A DNA stretch of 64,000 bases from Candidatus Accumulibacter propinquus (GCA_016714935.1 JADKBU010000009.1:62001-126000); one strand, 5' to 3'. Shown: positions 43,468 through 53,327, numbered from the stretch's first letter. Program-made: numbers and translations. The notes: generated from the letters alone by a model not told the origin.

Positions 43468-45756
43468 CTACTTGCTCGCCGCGTCCACCACCACCAGTGC
43501 GGTCATGTCAACCACCCTGCGGACCGACGAAGTCGGAGCCAGAACATGCACCGGACGCGCGGCGCCAAGGAGGATCGGCCCCACCGACATCCCCTCGCCG
43601 CCGGTCACCTTGAGCAGGTTATAGGAAATATTGGCGGCATCGAGATTGGGCATTACCAGCACGTTGGCCTCACCGCTCAGTGGCGACTCCGGGTCCGATT
43701 GCCTGCGGATGGCTTCGGAGAGCGCACTTTCACCGTGCATTTCGCCGTCGACCTCCAGGTCGGGCGCTCTGGCACGCACGATTCGCGCGGCTTCGGCCAC
43801 TTTGCTCGCGGAGGCACTCTGTGAGGATCCGAAGTTCGAATGCGACAGCATCGCCACCTTCGGCCTGATCTTGAAGCGACGAACCGCGTCTACCGCCATC
43901 AGCGCAATTTCCGCCAGTTGCGCGGCGTCGGGCTCTTCGTTGACATGCGTATCGCAGAGGAACAGCGCGCGTCCGGGCAACAACAAGTGGGTCATCGCCG
44001 CCATCGTGCTGCAGCCTGGAGCCTTGCCGATGATCTCATCGACCTGGCGCAGATGATGAGCGAAACGGCCGGACAGACCACAGATCATGCCGTCGGCGTA
44101 ACCGAGCTTGAGCAGGATGGCGCCGATGATGGTGTTGTCGCTGCGCAGGCGGGTCTTGGCGATGTCGATCGTCACCCCTTGGCGCTTCCGCAGTTGATGA
44201 TAGGTCGTCCAGCATTCCTTGTAGCGCTGGTCACTGTTGGGATCGACCACCTCGAAATGCGTACCGACACGCAGCTTCGAGCCAATCCTCTCGAGCCGTG
44301 CGGCAATCACATCGGGGCGACCAATCAGGATCGGGCTGGTCAGGCCTTCATTGAGAATCGTCTGCGTCGCGCGCAGGATCCGCTCATCCTCCCCGTCCGG
44401 ATAGACGATGCGTGTCTTCCGCCCACGCCTGGCCGCCGAAAACACGGCACGCATACCGACGCCCGTACGGTAAACGAACTCCCTGAGCTTTTCGCGATAG
44501 GCAGGCAGGTCGGCAATCGGCCTCGTCGCGATGCCGGAACTCATCGCCGCCTGGGCCACGGCCGGCGCGATGGTGGTTATCAAACGGGGATCGAACGGCT
44601 TGGGAATCAGGTACTCCGGGCCAAAGGAAAGGTGCTCACCGGGATAGGCCATGGCCACCTCGTCACTCACCTCTTCCTGCGCCATCGCCGCCAGCGCCTT
44701 GACGCAGGCCATCTTCATCTGTTCATTGATGCCCGTTGCACCGACGTCAAGGGCGCCGCGGAAAATGAACGGAAAACACAGGACATTGTTGACCTGGTTG
44801 GGGTAGTCGGAGCGCCCGGTGGCCATGAGCACGTCCGGACGCACTTCTCGGGCAAGCTCGGGCATGATCTCGGGGGTCGGGTTGGCCAGAGCGAAGACGA
44901 TCGGCTGCCTGGCCATGCGCCGGAGCATATCCGGTTCGAGGGCGCCGGCGGCCGAGAGCCCGAGGAACACGTCGGCTCCGTCCAGTGCTTCCGACAGGGT
45001 TCTGGCGTCGGTGGTCCGGGCGTAACGCGCTTTGGTCGGTTCCATGTTCTCGTCGCGACCGACGTAGACCACGCCTTTCGAGTCGCAGACGATGATGTTC
45101 TCGCGCTGGACACCCAGGTCGCACCACAGGTTGAGACAGGAAATGGCCGCCGCGCCTGCGCCGGAGCAAACCACCGTCACTTCGGCGATTTTCTTGCCGG
45201 TCACCTTGAGCGCGTTCAGGATCGCGGCCGACGAGATGATCGCCGTGCCATGCTGATCGTCATGAAAGACCGGAATTGACATCCTCTCCTTGAGCTTGGC
45301 CTCGATGTAGAAACACTGCGGGGCCTTGATGTCTTCCAGGTTGATGCCGCCAAGTGTCGGTTCCATGGCGGCGATCATGTCGATCAGTCGGTCTGGGTCA
45401 TTTTCGGCGAGTTCGATGTCGAACACATCGATCCCGGCGAACTTCTTGAACAGACAACCCTTGCCTTCCATCACCGGTTTGGCGGCCAGAGGACCGATAT
45501 TCCCGAGGCCGAGCACCGCCGTACCATTGGTGATGACACCGACCAGATTCGCCCGCGAGGTGTACAGGCTGGCCGTGCCGGGATCATCGACGATGGCATG
45601 GCAGGCGTAGGCCACGCCTGGCGAATAAGCCAGTGCCAGGTCGATCTGGTTGCTGAGACCCTTGGTGGGCTGGACGGCTATCTTGCCAGCAGTCGGGTAA
45701 CGGTGATACTCAAGGGCTGCCTCGCGAAGTTCGTTCTGGCGTGGATCGTTTTCCAT
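43468..45756 (-). CDS. maeB: NADP-dependent malic enzyme with phosphotransacetylase-like domain
   Basis: A 762-aa two-domain enzyme converting malate to pyruvate and CO2 with NADP. The first about 430 residues are the malic-enzyme domain (YSPGVAYACHAI, GTAVLGLGNIGPLAAKPVME, VFHDDQHGTAIISSAAILNA, VCSGAGAAAISCLNLW). The rest is a phosphate-acetyltransferase-like domain thought to be regulatory (YPDGEDERILRA, MLSHSNFGSS, NVLVMPNLDAANISYNLLK). AGGAGG lies before the ATG at 45756; the upstream ATG at 45783 lacks that support. Confidence 0.95.
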   Translation of the reverse strand: MENDPRQNELREAALEYHRYPTAGKIAVQPTKGLSNQIDLALAYSPGVAYACHAIVDDPGTASLYTSRANLVGVITNGTAVLGLGNIGPLAAKPVMEGKGCLFKKFAGIDVFDIELAENDPDRLIDMIAAMEPTLGGINLEDIKAPQCFYIEAKLKERMSIPVFHDDQHGTAIISSAAILNALKVTGKKIAEVTVVCSGAGAAAISCLNLWCDLGVQRENIIVCDSKGVVYVGRDENMEPTKARYARTTDARTLSEALDGADVFLGLSAAGALEPDMLRRMARQPIVFALANPTPEIMPELAREVRPDVLMATGRSDYPNQVNNVLCFPFIFRGALDVGATGINEQMKMACVKALAAMAQEEVSDEVAMAYPGEHLSFGPEYLIPKPFDPRLITTIAPAVAQAAMSSGIATRPIADLPAYREKLREFVYRTGVGMRAVFSAARRGRKTRIVYPDGEDERILRATQTILNEGLTSPILIGRPDVIAARLERIGSKLRVGTHFEVVDPNSDQRYKECWTTYHQLRKRQGVTIDIAKTRLRSDNTIIGAILLKLGYADGMICGLSGRFAHHLRQVDEIIGKAPGCSTMAAMTHLLLPGRALFLCDTHVNEEPDAAQLAEIALMAVDAVRRFKIRPKVAMLSHSNFGSSQSASASKVAEAARIVRARAPDLEVDGEMHGESALSEAIRRQSDPESPLSGEANVLVMPNLDAANISYNLLKVTGGEGMSVGPILLGAARPVHVLAPTSSVRRVVDMTALVVVDAASK

Positions 45757-45834
45757 TCTGCCTCCTGACGTGCTGTTCATCAAAGCAAAAGCGCGACACT
45801 TTAGCCGACTGCCGCGGTTAACACAAAACTCATG

Positions 45835-46002
45835 TTATCGCGATATTCGCCAACGCACGCTGCGGGTGCCGTTGCGAAGCAGAAATACAGTTGCACGGCG
45901 ACCGCCGTAGACCGTGCCATCGGTATCGACCGGGGTGCGGCCTCCACCGCTGCGGGCGTGGCAGAGGTAGAATGATCGGCGCACGCGCAACCGCCATGCC
46001 AT
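45835..46002 (-). CDS. Possible small basic protein
   Basis: A 55-aa frame (MAWRLRVRRSFYLCHARSGG to VRWRISR) with AGGA before its ATG. It lies alone between maeB and the divergent EF-G gene. The segment TVYGGRRATVFLLRNGTRSV looks protein-like, but I know no family and it may be chance. Confidence 0.3.
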   Translation of the reverse strand: MAWRLRVRRSFYLCHARSGGGRTPVDTDGTVYGGRRATVFLLRNGTRSVRWRISR

Positions 46003-46054
46003 GGGGCTATTCCTGCGGTGGCGACGGGCATTCGACTTGAATGGGAGATGATGA

Positions 46055-48103
46055 ATGGGCCAGACCGCCACCAGTAACCTTCGCACTGTCGCTCTCGTTG
46101 GCCACGGGGCCGCCGGCAAGACCACACTTGCCGAAAGCCTGCTCGCCGCAGCCGGAGCCATCAGCAGCCGCGGCGCTGTCGAGAAAGGCAGCACCGTTTG
46201 CGATTTCGACCCGCAAGAGAAGGAATTCGGCCACTCGCTGAATGCCGCGCTGGCAAGTTTTTCCTGGCAAGGGGCGCAGGTGCACCTGATCGACACACCC
46301 GGCTTCCCCGATTTCGCCGGCCCGGCGATCGGCGCGCTCGCGGCCGTGGACACGGCCCTGGTGGTGATCAGCGCGCAGAACGGCATTGAGCTTTCGAGCG
46401 AACGGATGATGAAACTGGCCGCGGCACGTGGAGTGTGCCGGATGATCGTGATCAACAAGATCGATGCCGAGAACGTCAATCTGCCGGCACTGGTCGGCGA
46501 AATTCGCGAGCGCTTCGGTCGGGAGTGCATGTTGCTCGATTTGCCGGCCAAACAGGGCAGCGACGTGGTGGAATTGCTCGGGCACGATGACGGCGAAAGC
46601 GATTTCGAGTCGGTGGCAGCGGCGCACCGCGCGCTGATCGATCAGATCGTCGAAGAAGACGAGGATCTGCTCGCGAAATACCTTGACGAAGGCGTCGATC
46701 CCAGCCCCGACGAACTGCACCTGCCCTTTGAAAAGGCGCTGCGTGCCGGCCATCTGATTCCAATTCTCTTCGTTTCTGCAAAAACCGGTGCCGGCATCCT
46801 GCAGTTGCTCGATGTGCTCGCCAGACTGGCCCCGAATCCGGCAGAGGGTAACCCGCCGCCGTTCTACCGCGGCGAACCCGGCGGTCCGGTGGAAGCCTTC
46901 CATGCCGAGCCAGACCCTCAGAAGCACGTGCTGGCGCACGTCTTCAAGGTCGTCAGCGATCCCTTCATCGGCAAGGTCGGTGTCTTCCGCGTCCATCAGG
47001 GAACGATCCGCCGGGACTCGCAACTCTTCGTCGGCGACAGCAAGCGTCCGTTCAAGGTCGGCCACATGTATCGCCTGCAGGGCAAGGAGTATGTCGAGGT
47101 CGAGACGCTGGTACCCGGCGATCTGGGGGCCATCGCCAAGGTCGAGGAAATCGAGTTTGACTGCGTGCTGCACGATTCGCATGATGAAGACCATATCCAC
47201 CTGAAGCCTCTCGAGTTTCCGCAGCCGATGCACGGCCTGGCGGTACATGCGCGGCGCAAGGCCGACGAGCAGCGTCTGTTCGAGATCCTGCACAAGCTTG
47301 AGGTCGAGGACCCCTGCTTCCGCATCGAGCGTCACCCGACGACCAACGAAACGGTGATTCGCGGCATTGGCGAAATGCACCTGCGCGCCAAGTTGACACG
47401 TCTGTCGCAGCAGTACAAGCTCGAACTCGACACCAAGCCGCCCCAGATTGCCTACCGCGAAGCCATCACGGGTACCGCCGAAGGGCACTGCCGGCACAAG
47501 AAGCAGAGCGGTGGCGCTGGCCAGTTCGGTGAAGTCATGCTGCGTGTGGAGCCACTCGAACGTGGCGCCGGTTTCGACTTCGTCGATATCGTCAAGGGTG
47601 GCGTCATCCCGGGCGTATTCATGGCAGCCGTGGAAAAGGGCGTTCGCCAGGCACTTGCCGACGGCGTCGTCGCCGGCTTCCCGGTCGAGGATTTGCGGGT
47701 CACCGTACACGACGGCAAATCGCATCCGGTCGACGGCAAGGACATCGCATTTTTCACCGCAGCCCGCAAGGCCACCGTCGACGCGATTCGGGCCGCCAGG
47801 CCGATCATCCTCGAACCGCTGGTCAACATTGAAATCCTCGCACCGGACGCGATGACCGGTGATGTCACCGGCGACCTGTCCAGCAAGCGCGGCCACCTGA
47901 CCGGCACACAGCCGCGCGGCCCCGGCGTGATGGCCATCACCGGTCAGGTACCGCTGGCCGAACTCGAGGGCTACCAGTCACGCCTCAAGTCGCTGACCGG
48001 CGGCGAGGGTTCCTACAGCATCGAATTCTCGCACTACGCGCAGGTTCCGCCGGCCACGCAGCAGCAACTGGCTTCGCAACACAAGGTCGTCGAGGAGGAG
48101 TAG
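46055..48103 (+). CDS. Elongation factor G-like translational GTPase (fusA2 type)
   Basis: A 682-aa paralogue of EF-G with all five domains. GTPase motifs are GHGAAGKTTL (G1), DTPGFPDF (G3), NKIDAENV (G4) and SAKTG (G5). The G1 loop and the insertions mark the FusA2/EF-G-like branch rather than the str-operon EF-G, and the gene is not near rpsL/rpsG. Domain IV carries GGAGQFGEVMLRVEPL. Such paralogues may act in recycling, in a subset of growth conditions, or be silent on elongation. The role here is open. Confidence 0.9.
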   Translation: MGQTATSNLRTVALVGHGAAGKTTLAESLLAAAGAISSRGAVEKGSTVCDFDPQEKEFGHSLNAALASFSWQGAQVHLIDTPGFPDFAGPAIGALAAVDTALVVISAQNGIELSSERMMKLAAARGVCRMIVINKIDAENVNLPALVGEIRERFGRECMLLDLPAKQGSDVVELLGHDDGESDFESVAAAHRALIDQIVEEDEDLLAKYLDEGVDPSPDELHLPFEKALRAGHLIPILFVSAKTGAGILQLLDVLARLAPNPAEGNPPPFYRGEPGGPVEAFHAEPDPQKHVLAHVFKVVSDPFIGKVGVFRVHQGTIRRDSQLFVGDSKRPFKVGHMYRLQGKEYVEVETLVPGDLGAIAKVEEIEFDCVLHDSHDEDHIHLKPLEFPQPMHGLAVHARRKADEQRLFEILHKLEVEDPCFRIERHPTTNETVIRGIGEMHLRAKLTRLSQQYKLELDTKPPQIAYREAITGTAEGHCRHKKQSGGAGQFGEVMLRVEPLERGAGFDFVDIVKGGVIPGVFMAAVEKGVRQALADGVVAGFPVEDLRVTVHDGKSHPVDGKDIAFFTAARKATVDAIRAARPIILEPLVNIEILAPDAMTGDVTGDLSSKRGHLTGTQPRGPGVMAITGQVPLAELEGYQSRLKSLTGGEGSYSIEFSHYAQVPPATQQQLASQHKVVEEE

Positions 48104-48126
48104 GAGACCGGGCAGGCGCCGGGCGC

Positions 48127-50604
48127 GTGACCGTGGTCGACTTTTTCAAGTTATCCGACTGGTTCATCCGGCTGGCCCGCCGCCTGCTGTATCTATGGGT
48201 ACGCACCTCGGTATTTCCCGAGAATCCTTCCGAACTGGGCCTGGATCCAGCGAAACCGGTTTGCTACGTTCTACAGGACAGGCATCTCTCGAACCTCCTG
48301 GTACTCTTCGAGGAATCGCGGAGAACCGGGTTGCCGCGTGCAGAGGCAACCATCACCTTGGGCAGGCAAGTCCTGCCCCGCTCGTTCTTCTTCCTGAATC
48401 GTGACCGCAGCCTTGCCGGCAGGGCTCGCGATGGCAGCAGCTACTCGCTATTGCTCGCCCGCCTGATCAGCCAGGCGATTGCCGACCCCCTGATCGATGT
48501 ACAGCTGGTACCGGTCGTCATCCTCTGGGGCCGCAGTCCGGACAAGCAGGATTCGGTTCTCAAGGCCTTGTTCTCGGAAACCTGGCGTCCGCCAGGCGCC
48601 TGGCGGCAAATGCTGGCCATCCTGCTGCACGGTCGCAATGTGCTGGTTCGTTACAACGCCGCAATTTCACTACGCGATCTCCTGCAGGGAGGGCTCGCTG
48701 AAGAACCCGCGCTACGAAAACTGTCGCGCGTGTTGCGAGTCCATTTCCGTCGCCAACGGCAAATGGCGATCGGACCCGACCTCTCGCACCGCAATACCCA
48801 GGTTGACGCGGTGCTTGCCGGCGAACAGGTGCGCGCGGCGATCGCCAGCGAGGCGGCAATTGCCGGCATCTCGGCAGGAGAAGCCAAAGCCCGCGCCGCC
48901 AACTTCGCGATCGAGATCGCGTCCGACTATTCCTATGGTGTCGTGCGCGCACTCGAACTCTTCCTGTCCTGGTTATGGACCAGGCTTTACGACGGCACCG
49001 AGTTGCATAACTTCGATACCGTCACTCGCATCGCTGCGGGACACGAGATCGTTTATGTGCCCTGCCACCGCAGCCATATCGATTATCTGCTGCTGTCGTA
49101 CATCATCATCCGCAAGGGGCTGACGCCACCGCATATCGCTGCCGGCGCCAACCTCAACCTGCCACTGGTCGGATCACTGCTGCGCCGCGGGGGCGCCTTT
49201 TTTCTGCGCCGCAGTTTCAAGGGCGAGCCGCTGTATGCGGCGGTGTTCCACGAATACCTGCATCTGATGCTCGCGCGAGGCTTCCCGATCGAGTATTTCA
49301 TCGAAGGTGGGCGCAGCCGCAGTGGACGGATGCTGACCCCAAAAGCCGGCATCCTCGGAATGACGGTTCAAAGCTTCATTCGCGAGCACGCGCGGCCGCT
49401 GGTTTTCGTTCCGGTGTACATCGGTTACGAGAAATTGATCGAGGGCCGCAGCTACCTCGGTGAACTGGCCGGCAAGCCCAAACAACGCGAATCGTTGTGG
49501 GGCCTTGTCACGAGTGTACGCAACATCAAACGCGTTTTCGGCAAGGTACACGTGAATTTTGGCGAACCGCTGGAACTCGCCGGCTTTCTCGACCAGCAAC
49601 AGCCCGGCTGGAGCGAAGAAACCACGGCCAGCCAATCGCTATGGTCGCGCAGTGCGACGCGCAATGCGGCAGCGGAGCTCGCCAAGCGCATCAACGAGGC
49701 GGCCGTAGTCAATCCGGTGAACCTGATCGCACTCGCGCTGCTCGCCACCCCCAAGCACACCGCCGATGAACACGCACTGCAGCGGATGATCGTGCACTAC
49801 CAGGCACTGCTTCGCGAAGCACCGTATGCGCCGACGACGATTCCCTGCCCGCTCGACGCGCAGCAGGTGGTGACCTACGCCGAGCGACTCGCAGTCGTCG
49901 AGCGTTTCGCCGATCCACTGGGCGATCTGATCCGCGTGCGTGACGAGCAGGCGCCCTTGCTCGCCTATTTTCGCAACAACGTACTGCATGTTTTCGCCCT
50001 GCCGGCGCTGGTCGCCTGCCTGCTGAGTCACAACCGCCGCCTCGATGCCGCGCGCGTGACACGTGCGGTGAGCGGCATTTGCGCCCTGATGCGCGCGGAA
50101 CTGTTTCTCCGCTGGCCACCCGGCGAGCTGGAAGCCGCCACCGAAGCAGTCATTCGCGTCCTGCTCGCGCGCGGACTGCTGTGTCGATCGCCAACATCGG
50201 GAAGGCTCGCCGCACCGGAACCGATCAGCCAGGAATTTGCCGAACTGCATCTGCTCGGGGAAACCATCCGCCCCCTGCTGGAACGTCACTTCCTCGCCCT
50301 GGCGCTCCTCGATCGGCAGGGCAGCGGCCAACTCACCCGCCAGGCGCTCGAAGACAACTGCCACCTGCTGGCACAGCGGCTATCACTGCTCTACGAATTC
50401 AATACGCCGGAATTCCCCGAGAAGGCCACCTTCTCCGCCTTCATCGCCAACCTGATCGAGGCCGACTTTCTGCACGAGGACGACCAGGGACTGCTGCACT
50501 TCGACGAGCGTCTGATGACCCCGCTGACGCACTCGGAACTCGTTCTCTCCGTCGAAGCGCGACGCGCCATTCGGCGCATCGCGGGTGCCGGCGTGGCCAA
50601 GTAG
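48127..50604 (+). CDS. plsB: Glycerol-3-phosphate 1-O-acyltransferase
   Basis: An 825-aa membrane-bound PlsB that acylates sn-glycerol-3-phosphate at position 1, the first step of phospholipid synthesis. The catalytic HX4D motif reads CHRSHIDYLLL; further acyltransferase blocks are GGAFFLRRSFKG, YFIEGGRSRSGR and a late VPVYIGYE. The length is family-typical. Translation likely starts at GTG 48127, 23 bases after the EF-G-like gene, suggesting co-transcription. Confidence 0.95.
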   Translation: MTVVDFFKLSDWFIRLARRLLYLWVRTSVFPENPSELGLDPAKPVCYVLQDRHLSNLLVLFEESRRTGLPRAEATITLGRQVLPRSFFFLNRDRSLAGRARDGSSYSLLLARLISQAIADPLIDVQLVPVVILWGRSPDKQDSVLKALFSETWRPPGAWRQMLAILLHGRNVLVRYNAAISLRDLLQGGLAEEPALRKLSRVLRVHFRRQRQMAIGPDLSHRNTQVDAVLAGEQVRAAIASEAAIAGISAGEAKARAANFAIEIASDYSYGVVRALELFLSWLWTRLYDGTELHNFDTVTRIAAGHEIVYVPCHRSHIDYLLLSYIIIRKGLTPPHIAAGANLNLPLVGSLLRRGGAFFLRRSFKGEPLYAAVFHEYLHLMLARGFPIEYFIEGGRSRSGRMLTPKAGILGMTVQSFIREHARPLVFVPVYIGYEKLIEGRSYLGELAGKPKQRESLWGLVTSVRNIKRVFGKVHVNFGEPLELAGFLDQQQPGWSEETTASQSLWSRSATRNAAAELAKRINEAAVVNPVNLIALALLATPKHTADEHALQRMIVHYQALLREAPYAPTTIPCPLDAQQVVTYAERLAVVERFADPLGDLIRVRDEQAPLLAYFRNNVLHVFALPALVACLLSHNRRLDAARVTRAVSGICALMRAELFLRWPPGELEAATEAVIRVLLARGLLCRSPTSGRLAAPEPISQEFAELHLLGETIRPLLERHFLALALLDRQGSGQLTRQALEDNCHLLAQRLSLLYEFNTPEFPEKATFSAFIANLIEADFLHEDDQGLLHFDERLMTPLTHSELVLSVEARRAIRRIAGAGVAK

Positions 50605-50630
50605 CCGCGCACGCAGAAATCCCGAAATGC

Positions 50631-51326
50631 TCAGGCCCGGCCGCCCGGACCGCGCCGGGCCGCCTGCTCGAGGCGCTCCTTCTCGGCCAGAACCCTGTTC
50701 GCATACTCGGTTTCGGCATCCTCTGACGAGCCCCCATAATGCTGCAGCCCGGCAATCAGGCTGCCACGCCAGCGAATCGCCTCCTCAAGGACGTGTACGC
50801 CCACCTGAATGTTGGTTACCGGATCGAGAAACGGCTGCTCGCCAGCTCCGCGCGGCACCTTGTCGAGGTGGTAGCCGGGGATCACCTGCATCAGCCCTTT
50901 GGCACCACTCGCACTTTCGGCAAAGGGGTTGAAACGGGACTCGATGCCGATGATGGCGACGATCAACAGCGGATCGAGACGCCGTTCCCTGCCCACGGCC
51001 TGTGCTGCCTCGAAGACCGGCACCAGCGCTTCCGGGGCAACCCGGTAACGACGCGAGACATAGTCCAGGACACGCTGCAATCGCGGCGAAAGGATTTCGG
51101 AAGCAGGTTTGCTGACGACCACTTCAGCAGCTTCGGCGTCGGCTTCGGCCACAGGCTCGGTGGCCGCCGCTTGCGGCGGCTCAGCCACCGCACTTTCGCC
51201 GAAAAACGGCTTGAATGTCCCCAGCGCAACCATCAGTCCGATGGTGATCAGGCTATGTTGTATGAAACTCAAGGTGGCGTCAGTGCGACGCCCGGTTGTA
51301 TTTCTCAGTGATAATGTTGCGGACAT
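50631..51326 (-). CDS. Lytic transglycosylase (SLT domain)
   Basis: A 231-aa peptidoglycan hydrolase. One N-terminal hydrophobic segment (HSLITIGLMVALGTFKPFF) anchors or exports it, a Glu/Ala-rich linker follows, and the SLT domain begins near residue 105. The catalytic Glu is in IGIESRFNPFAES, followed by GAKGLMQVIPGYH and the final helix region AGLQHYGG. It cleaves the glycan strand to 1,6-anhydro ends. AAGGAGAGAG lies before the ATG. A structured intergenic region lies 70 bases upstream. Confidence 0.93.
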   Translation of the reverse strand: MSATLSLRNTTGRRTDATLSFIQHSLITIGLMVALGTFKPFFGESAVAEPPQAAATEPVAEADAEAAEVVVSKPASEILSPRLQRVLDYVSRRYRVAPEALVPVFEAAQAVGRERRLDPLLIVAIIGIESRFNPFAESASGAKGLMQVIPGYHLDKVPRGAGEQPFLDPVTNIQVGVHVLEEAIRWRGSLIAGLQHYGGSSEDAETEYANRVLAEKERLEQAARRGPGGRA

Positions 51327-51396
51327 GCTCTCTCCTTCACTTTGGTCGTCGCGCCAATCAAACGGCTCGACGATGGACGGTTACAGGCGGGTGCAA

Positions 51397-51468
51397 GGCC
51401 TCGAAAACCTGGGGGATAGTTCCCCTGAGGCCGGAACTCTGTACGGCCCGAAGGGCCAGAAAACAGAG
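51397..51468 (-). other. Two adjacent stem-loops, possible leader RNA of the transglycosylase gene
   Basis: Read on the minus strand, CTCTGT/ACAGAG encloses GGCCC/GGGCC with a small loop (51437-51468). Next, GGCCTC/GAGGCC encloses a GGGG/CCCC hairpin (51397-51432). The pair lies 71 bases before the transglycosylase start codon. I compared it by memory with common riboswitches (GEMM, cobalamin, glycine, SAH, ZTP) and saw no match. Confidence 0.4.
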
Positions 51469-51790
51469 CGGCGAAAATGCAGATGGGCAGCTTCGGTACA
51501 TCGGTTTGCTGCCGGAGAAATTGCAGTCTATTGATTAATCTCGATTTGGTCAACCCGCATCGAAAATCCGGGAGCACAGCGCCTGCACCTGTGGCCCCGG
51601 AAATGCCTTCCGCATCGCCTGCCGCGACCCTTTGCCGCAGCCTCCGGCCGAGCCGGCGGCGCAGATGATGGCCGTACCGTGGCCTCGCAATTCGGACCTG
51701 GAATCACCTTGTCAAGTTGGTCTGGCAGCGGCCAGGAAGTGCGGACCGAAGGTTTAGCGCCCGGAGGCGCTTGCCGGGAGAATGCCGCAC

Positions 51791-51808
51791 TGTGGTAGTG
51801 TTACCACA
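51791..51808. promoter_or_regulatory. 18-base palindrome, possible operator
   Basis: TGTGGTA and TACCACA flank GTGT, a perfect 7-base inverted repeat 52 bases before the CNNM start codon. The TGGT...ACCA shape resembles GntR-type operators but the spacing differs. Confidence 0.35.
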
Positions 51809-51860
51809 TAGCTCACCGTGGCGACAAGCCAGACGAACTTCTTTAGCGTCGCAACCATCT

Positions 51861-53165
51861 ATGGACATCGTTCTCCTGCTCTTCCTGATCCTGCTCAACG
51901 GCGTTCTTGCCATGTCGGAAATCGCCGTCGTATCGTCGCGCCAGTCACGCCTGCAAAAGCTGGCTGACGACGGCAGTGCCGGCGCACGCTCGGCACTGGC
52001 GCTGCAACATGAACCGTCAATCTTCCTGTCCACGATCCAGGTCGGCATCACCACCGTCGGGATCCTCAGCGGTGCCATCGGCGAAGCCACTCTGGCCATT
52101 CCGCTGGCGCAATGGCTGAGCGCGTTTCCGTCTCTGGAAGAGCACGCCAGCGGTTTGGCACTGACGCTGGTAGTCGTCGCGCTGACCTATTTTTCGGTGG
52201 TGGTCGGCGAACTGGTACCCAAACACCTCGGACTACTGGCGCCAGAACGCGTCGCCGCGCTGATTGCCCCGCCGATGAACCTGCTCTCACTCGCGGCACG
52301 GCCACTGGTTTGGCTGCTTTCATCGTCATCCAGCCTGCTGCTGCGACTGCTCGGTGCGAACCATCCGCAGGAAGCCGCGGTCAGCGACGACGAGATCAAG
52401 GTCCTGATGGACCAGGGCGCCAAAGCAGGCGTCTTTCACGCAAGTGAGCAGGCGATCGTCTCCAACGTGCTGCGCCTTGACGAGCAACACATCAGCGCGA
52501 TCATGACCCATCGCAAGGACATCTGCCTGCTCGATCTGAGCGAAACCGAAGCGGAGATTCGCAACCGCCTCGCCGAGAGCCCCCACAAGCGCATGGTCGT
52601 CTGCCGTGACGGCCTGGAGCATGTGGTCGGCGTCCTGCGTACCAGCGACCTCCTCAAGGGAGCCCTGCGGGGCGAACCGCTCGCAATCGAGCCCTTTGTC
52701 ACTCCTGCGCTCTACGTACCGGCCAGCGTCACGACAACACAACTCCTGGAGACGTTCCGCCGCGCCCGCCAACAGTGCGCGCTGATGGTGGACGAATACG
52801 GCGAACTGCAGGGCCTGGTCACGCTCACCGACGTGCTGACGTCGATCGTCGGCGACCTCCCGAACTCGGACACCCCCGAAGAGCAGGATATCGTCGTTCG
52901 CGAAGATGGCTCCTGGCTGGCTGACGGCAGTATCACCGTCGAACGCCTGAAGACCTTCCTCAAGATGAGCGCCGACCTGCCTGGTGAAGAAGAGCACGCC
53001 TTCAACACCCTGGGCGGTTTCATGATGTACATGCTAGGTCGCGTTCCTGTGGCCTCGGATCACTTCGAATTCGCGGACTGGCGTTTCGAAGTAGTCGACA
53101 TGGACTGCAACCGGGTGGACAAGGTCCTGATCGCCAAGAGAATTCATCCGCAGCCACGGCAATGA
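51861..53165 (+). CDS. CNNM/CBS-domain membrane protein (hemolysin/CorC family)
   Basis: A 434-aa protein with an N-terminal CNNM (DUF21) domain of about four helices (MDIVLLLFLILLNGVLAMSE, FSVVVGELVPKHLGLL), a CBS pair near residues 205-330 and a C-terminal CorC-HlyC domain (LGGFMMYMLGRVPVASDHF). Family members are linked to magnesium or other divalent-cation extrusion; the hemolysin label is historical. ATG at 51861 is chosen because it begins the first helix; the longer frame from 51717 adds an unrelated leader. Confidence 0.9.
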   Translation: MDIVLLLFLILLNGVLAMSEIAVVSSRQSRLQKLADDGSAGARSALALQHEPSIFLSTIQVGITTVGILSGAIGEATLAIPLAQWLSAFPSLEEHASGLALTLVVVALTYFSVVVGELVPKHLGLLAPERVAALIAPPMNLLSLAARPLVWLLSSSSSLLLRLLGANHPQEAAVSDDEIKVLMDQGAKAGVFHASEQAIVSNVLRLDEQHISAIMTHRKDICLLDLSETEAEIRNRLAESPHKRMVVCRDGLEHVVGVLRTSDLLKGALRGEPLAIEPFVTPALYVPASVTTTQLLETFRRARQQCALMVDEYGELQGLVTLTDVLTSIVGDLPNSDTPEEQDIVVREDGSWLADGSITVERLKTFLKMSADLPGEEEHAFNTLGGFMMYMLGRVPVASDHFEFADWRFEVVDMDCNRVDKVLIAKRIHPQPRQ

Positions 53166-53327
53166 GCGGGCTGCTCTGGCGCCACTGCAGGGCGGCGGCT
53201 ACACCGGAGGAACCACAGCAAGGCGAACCGCGCCGATGCGGATGGGTCTGAATCCGCTACGATGTGTTTGAATGCGCTGCTACAATCCAGACGCACACTT
53301 GTGAAACCACTACCGAGGAGGCCGATT

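Larger units (their letters stand above)
51327..51860. other. Long divergent intergenic region with structured elements
   Basis: 534 bases without a convincing gene, between the transglycosylase gene (minus) and the CNNM gene (plus). It holds two neighbouring stem-loops at 51397-51468 and an 18-base palindrome at 51791-51808. Short open frames in it have no ribosome sites. Confidence 0.55.

Noticed and set aside
46007..47896. 629-codon minus-strand frame opposite the EF-G-like gene, and a 454-codon frame opposite cusB
   Set aside because: GC-rich third positions leave antisense frames open. The sense proteins are clear family members and the antisense translations match nothing known.
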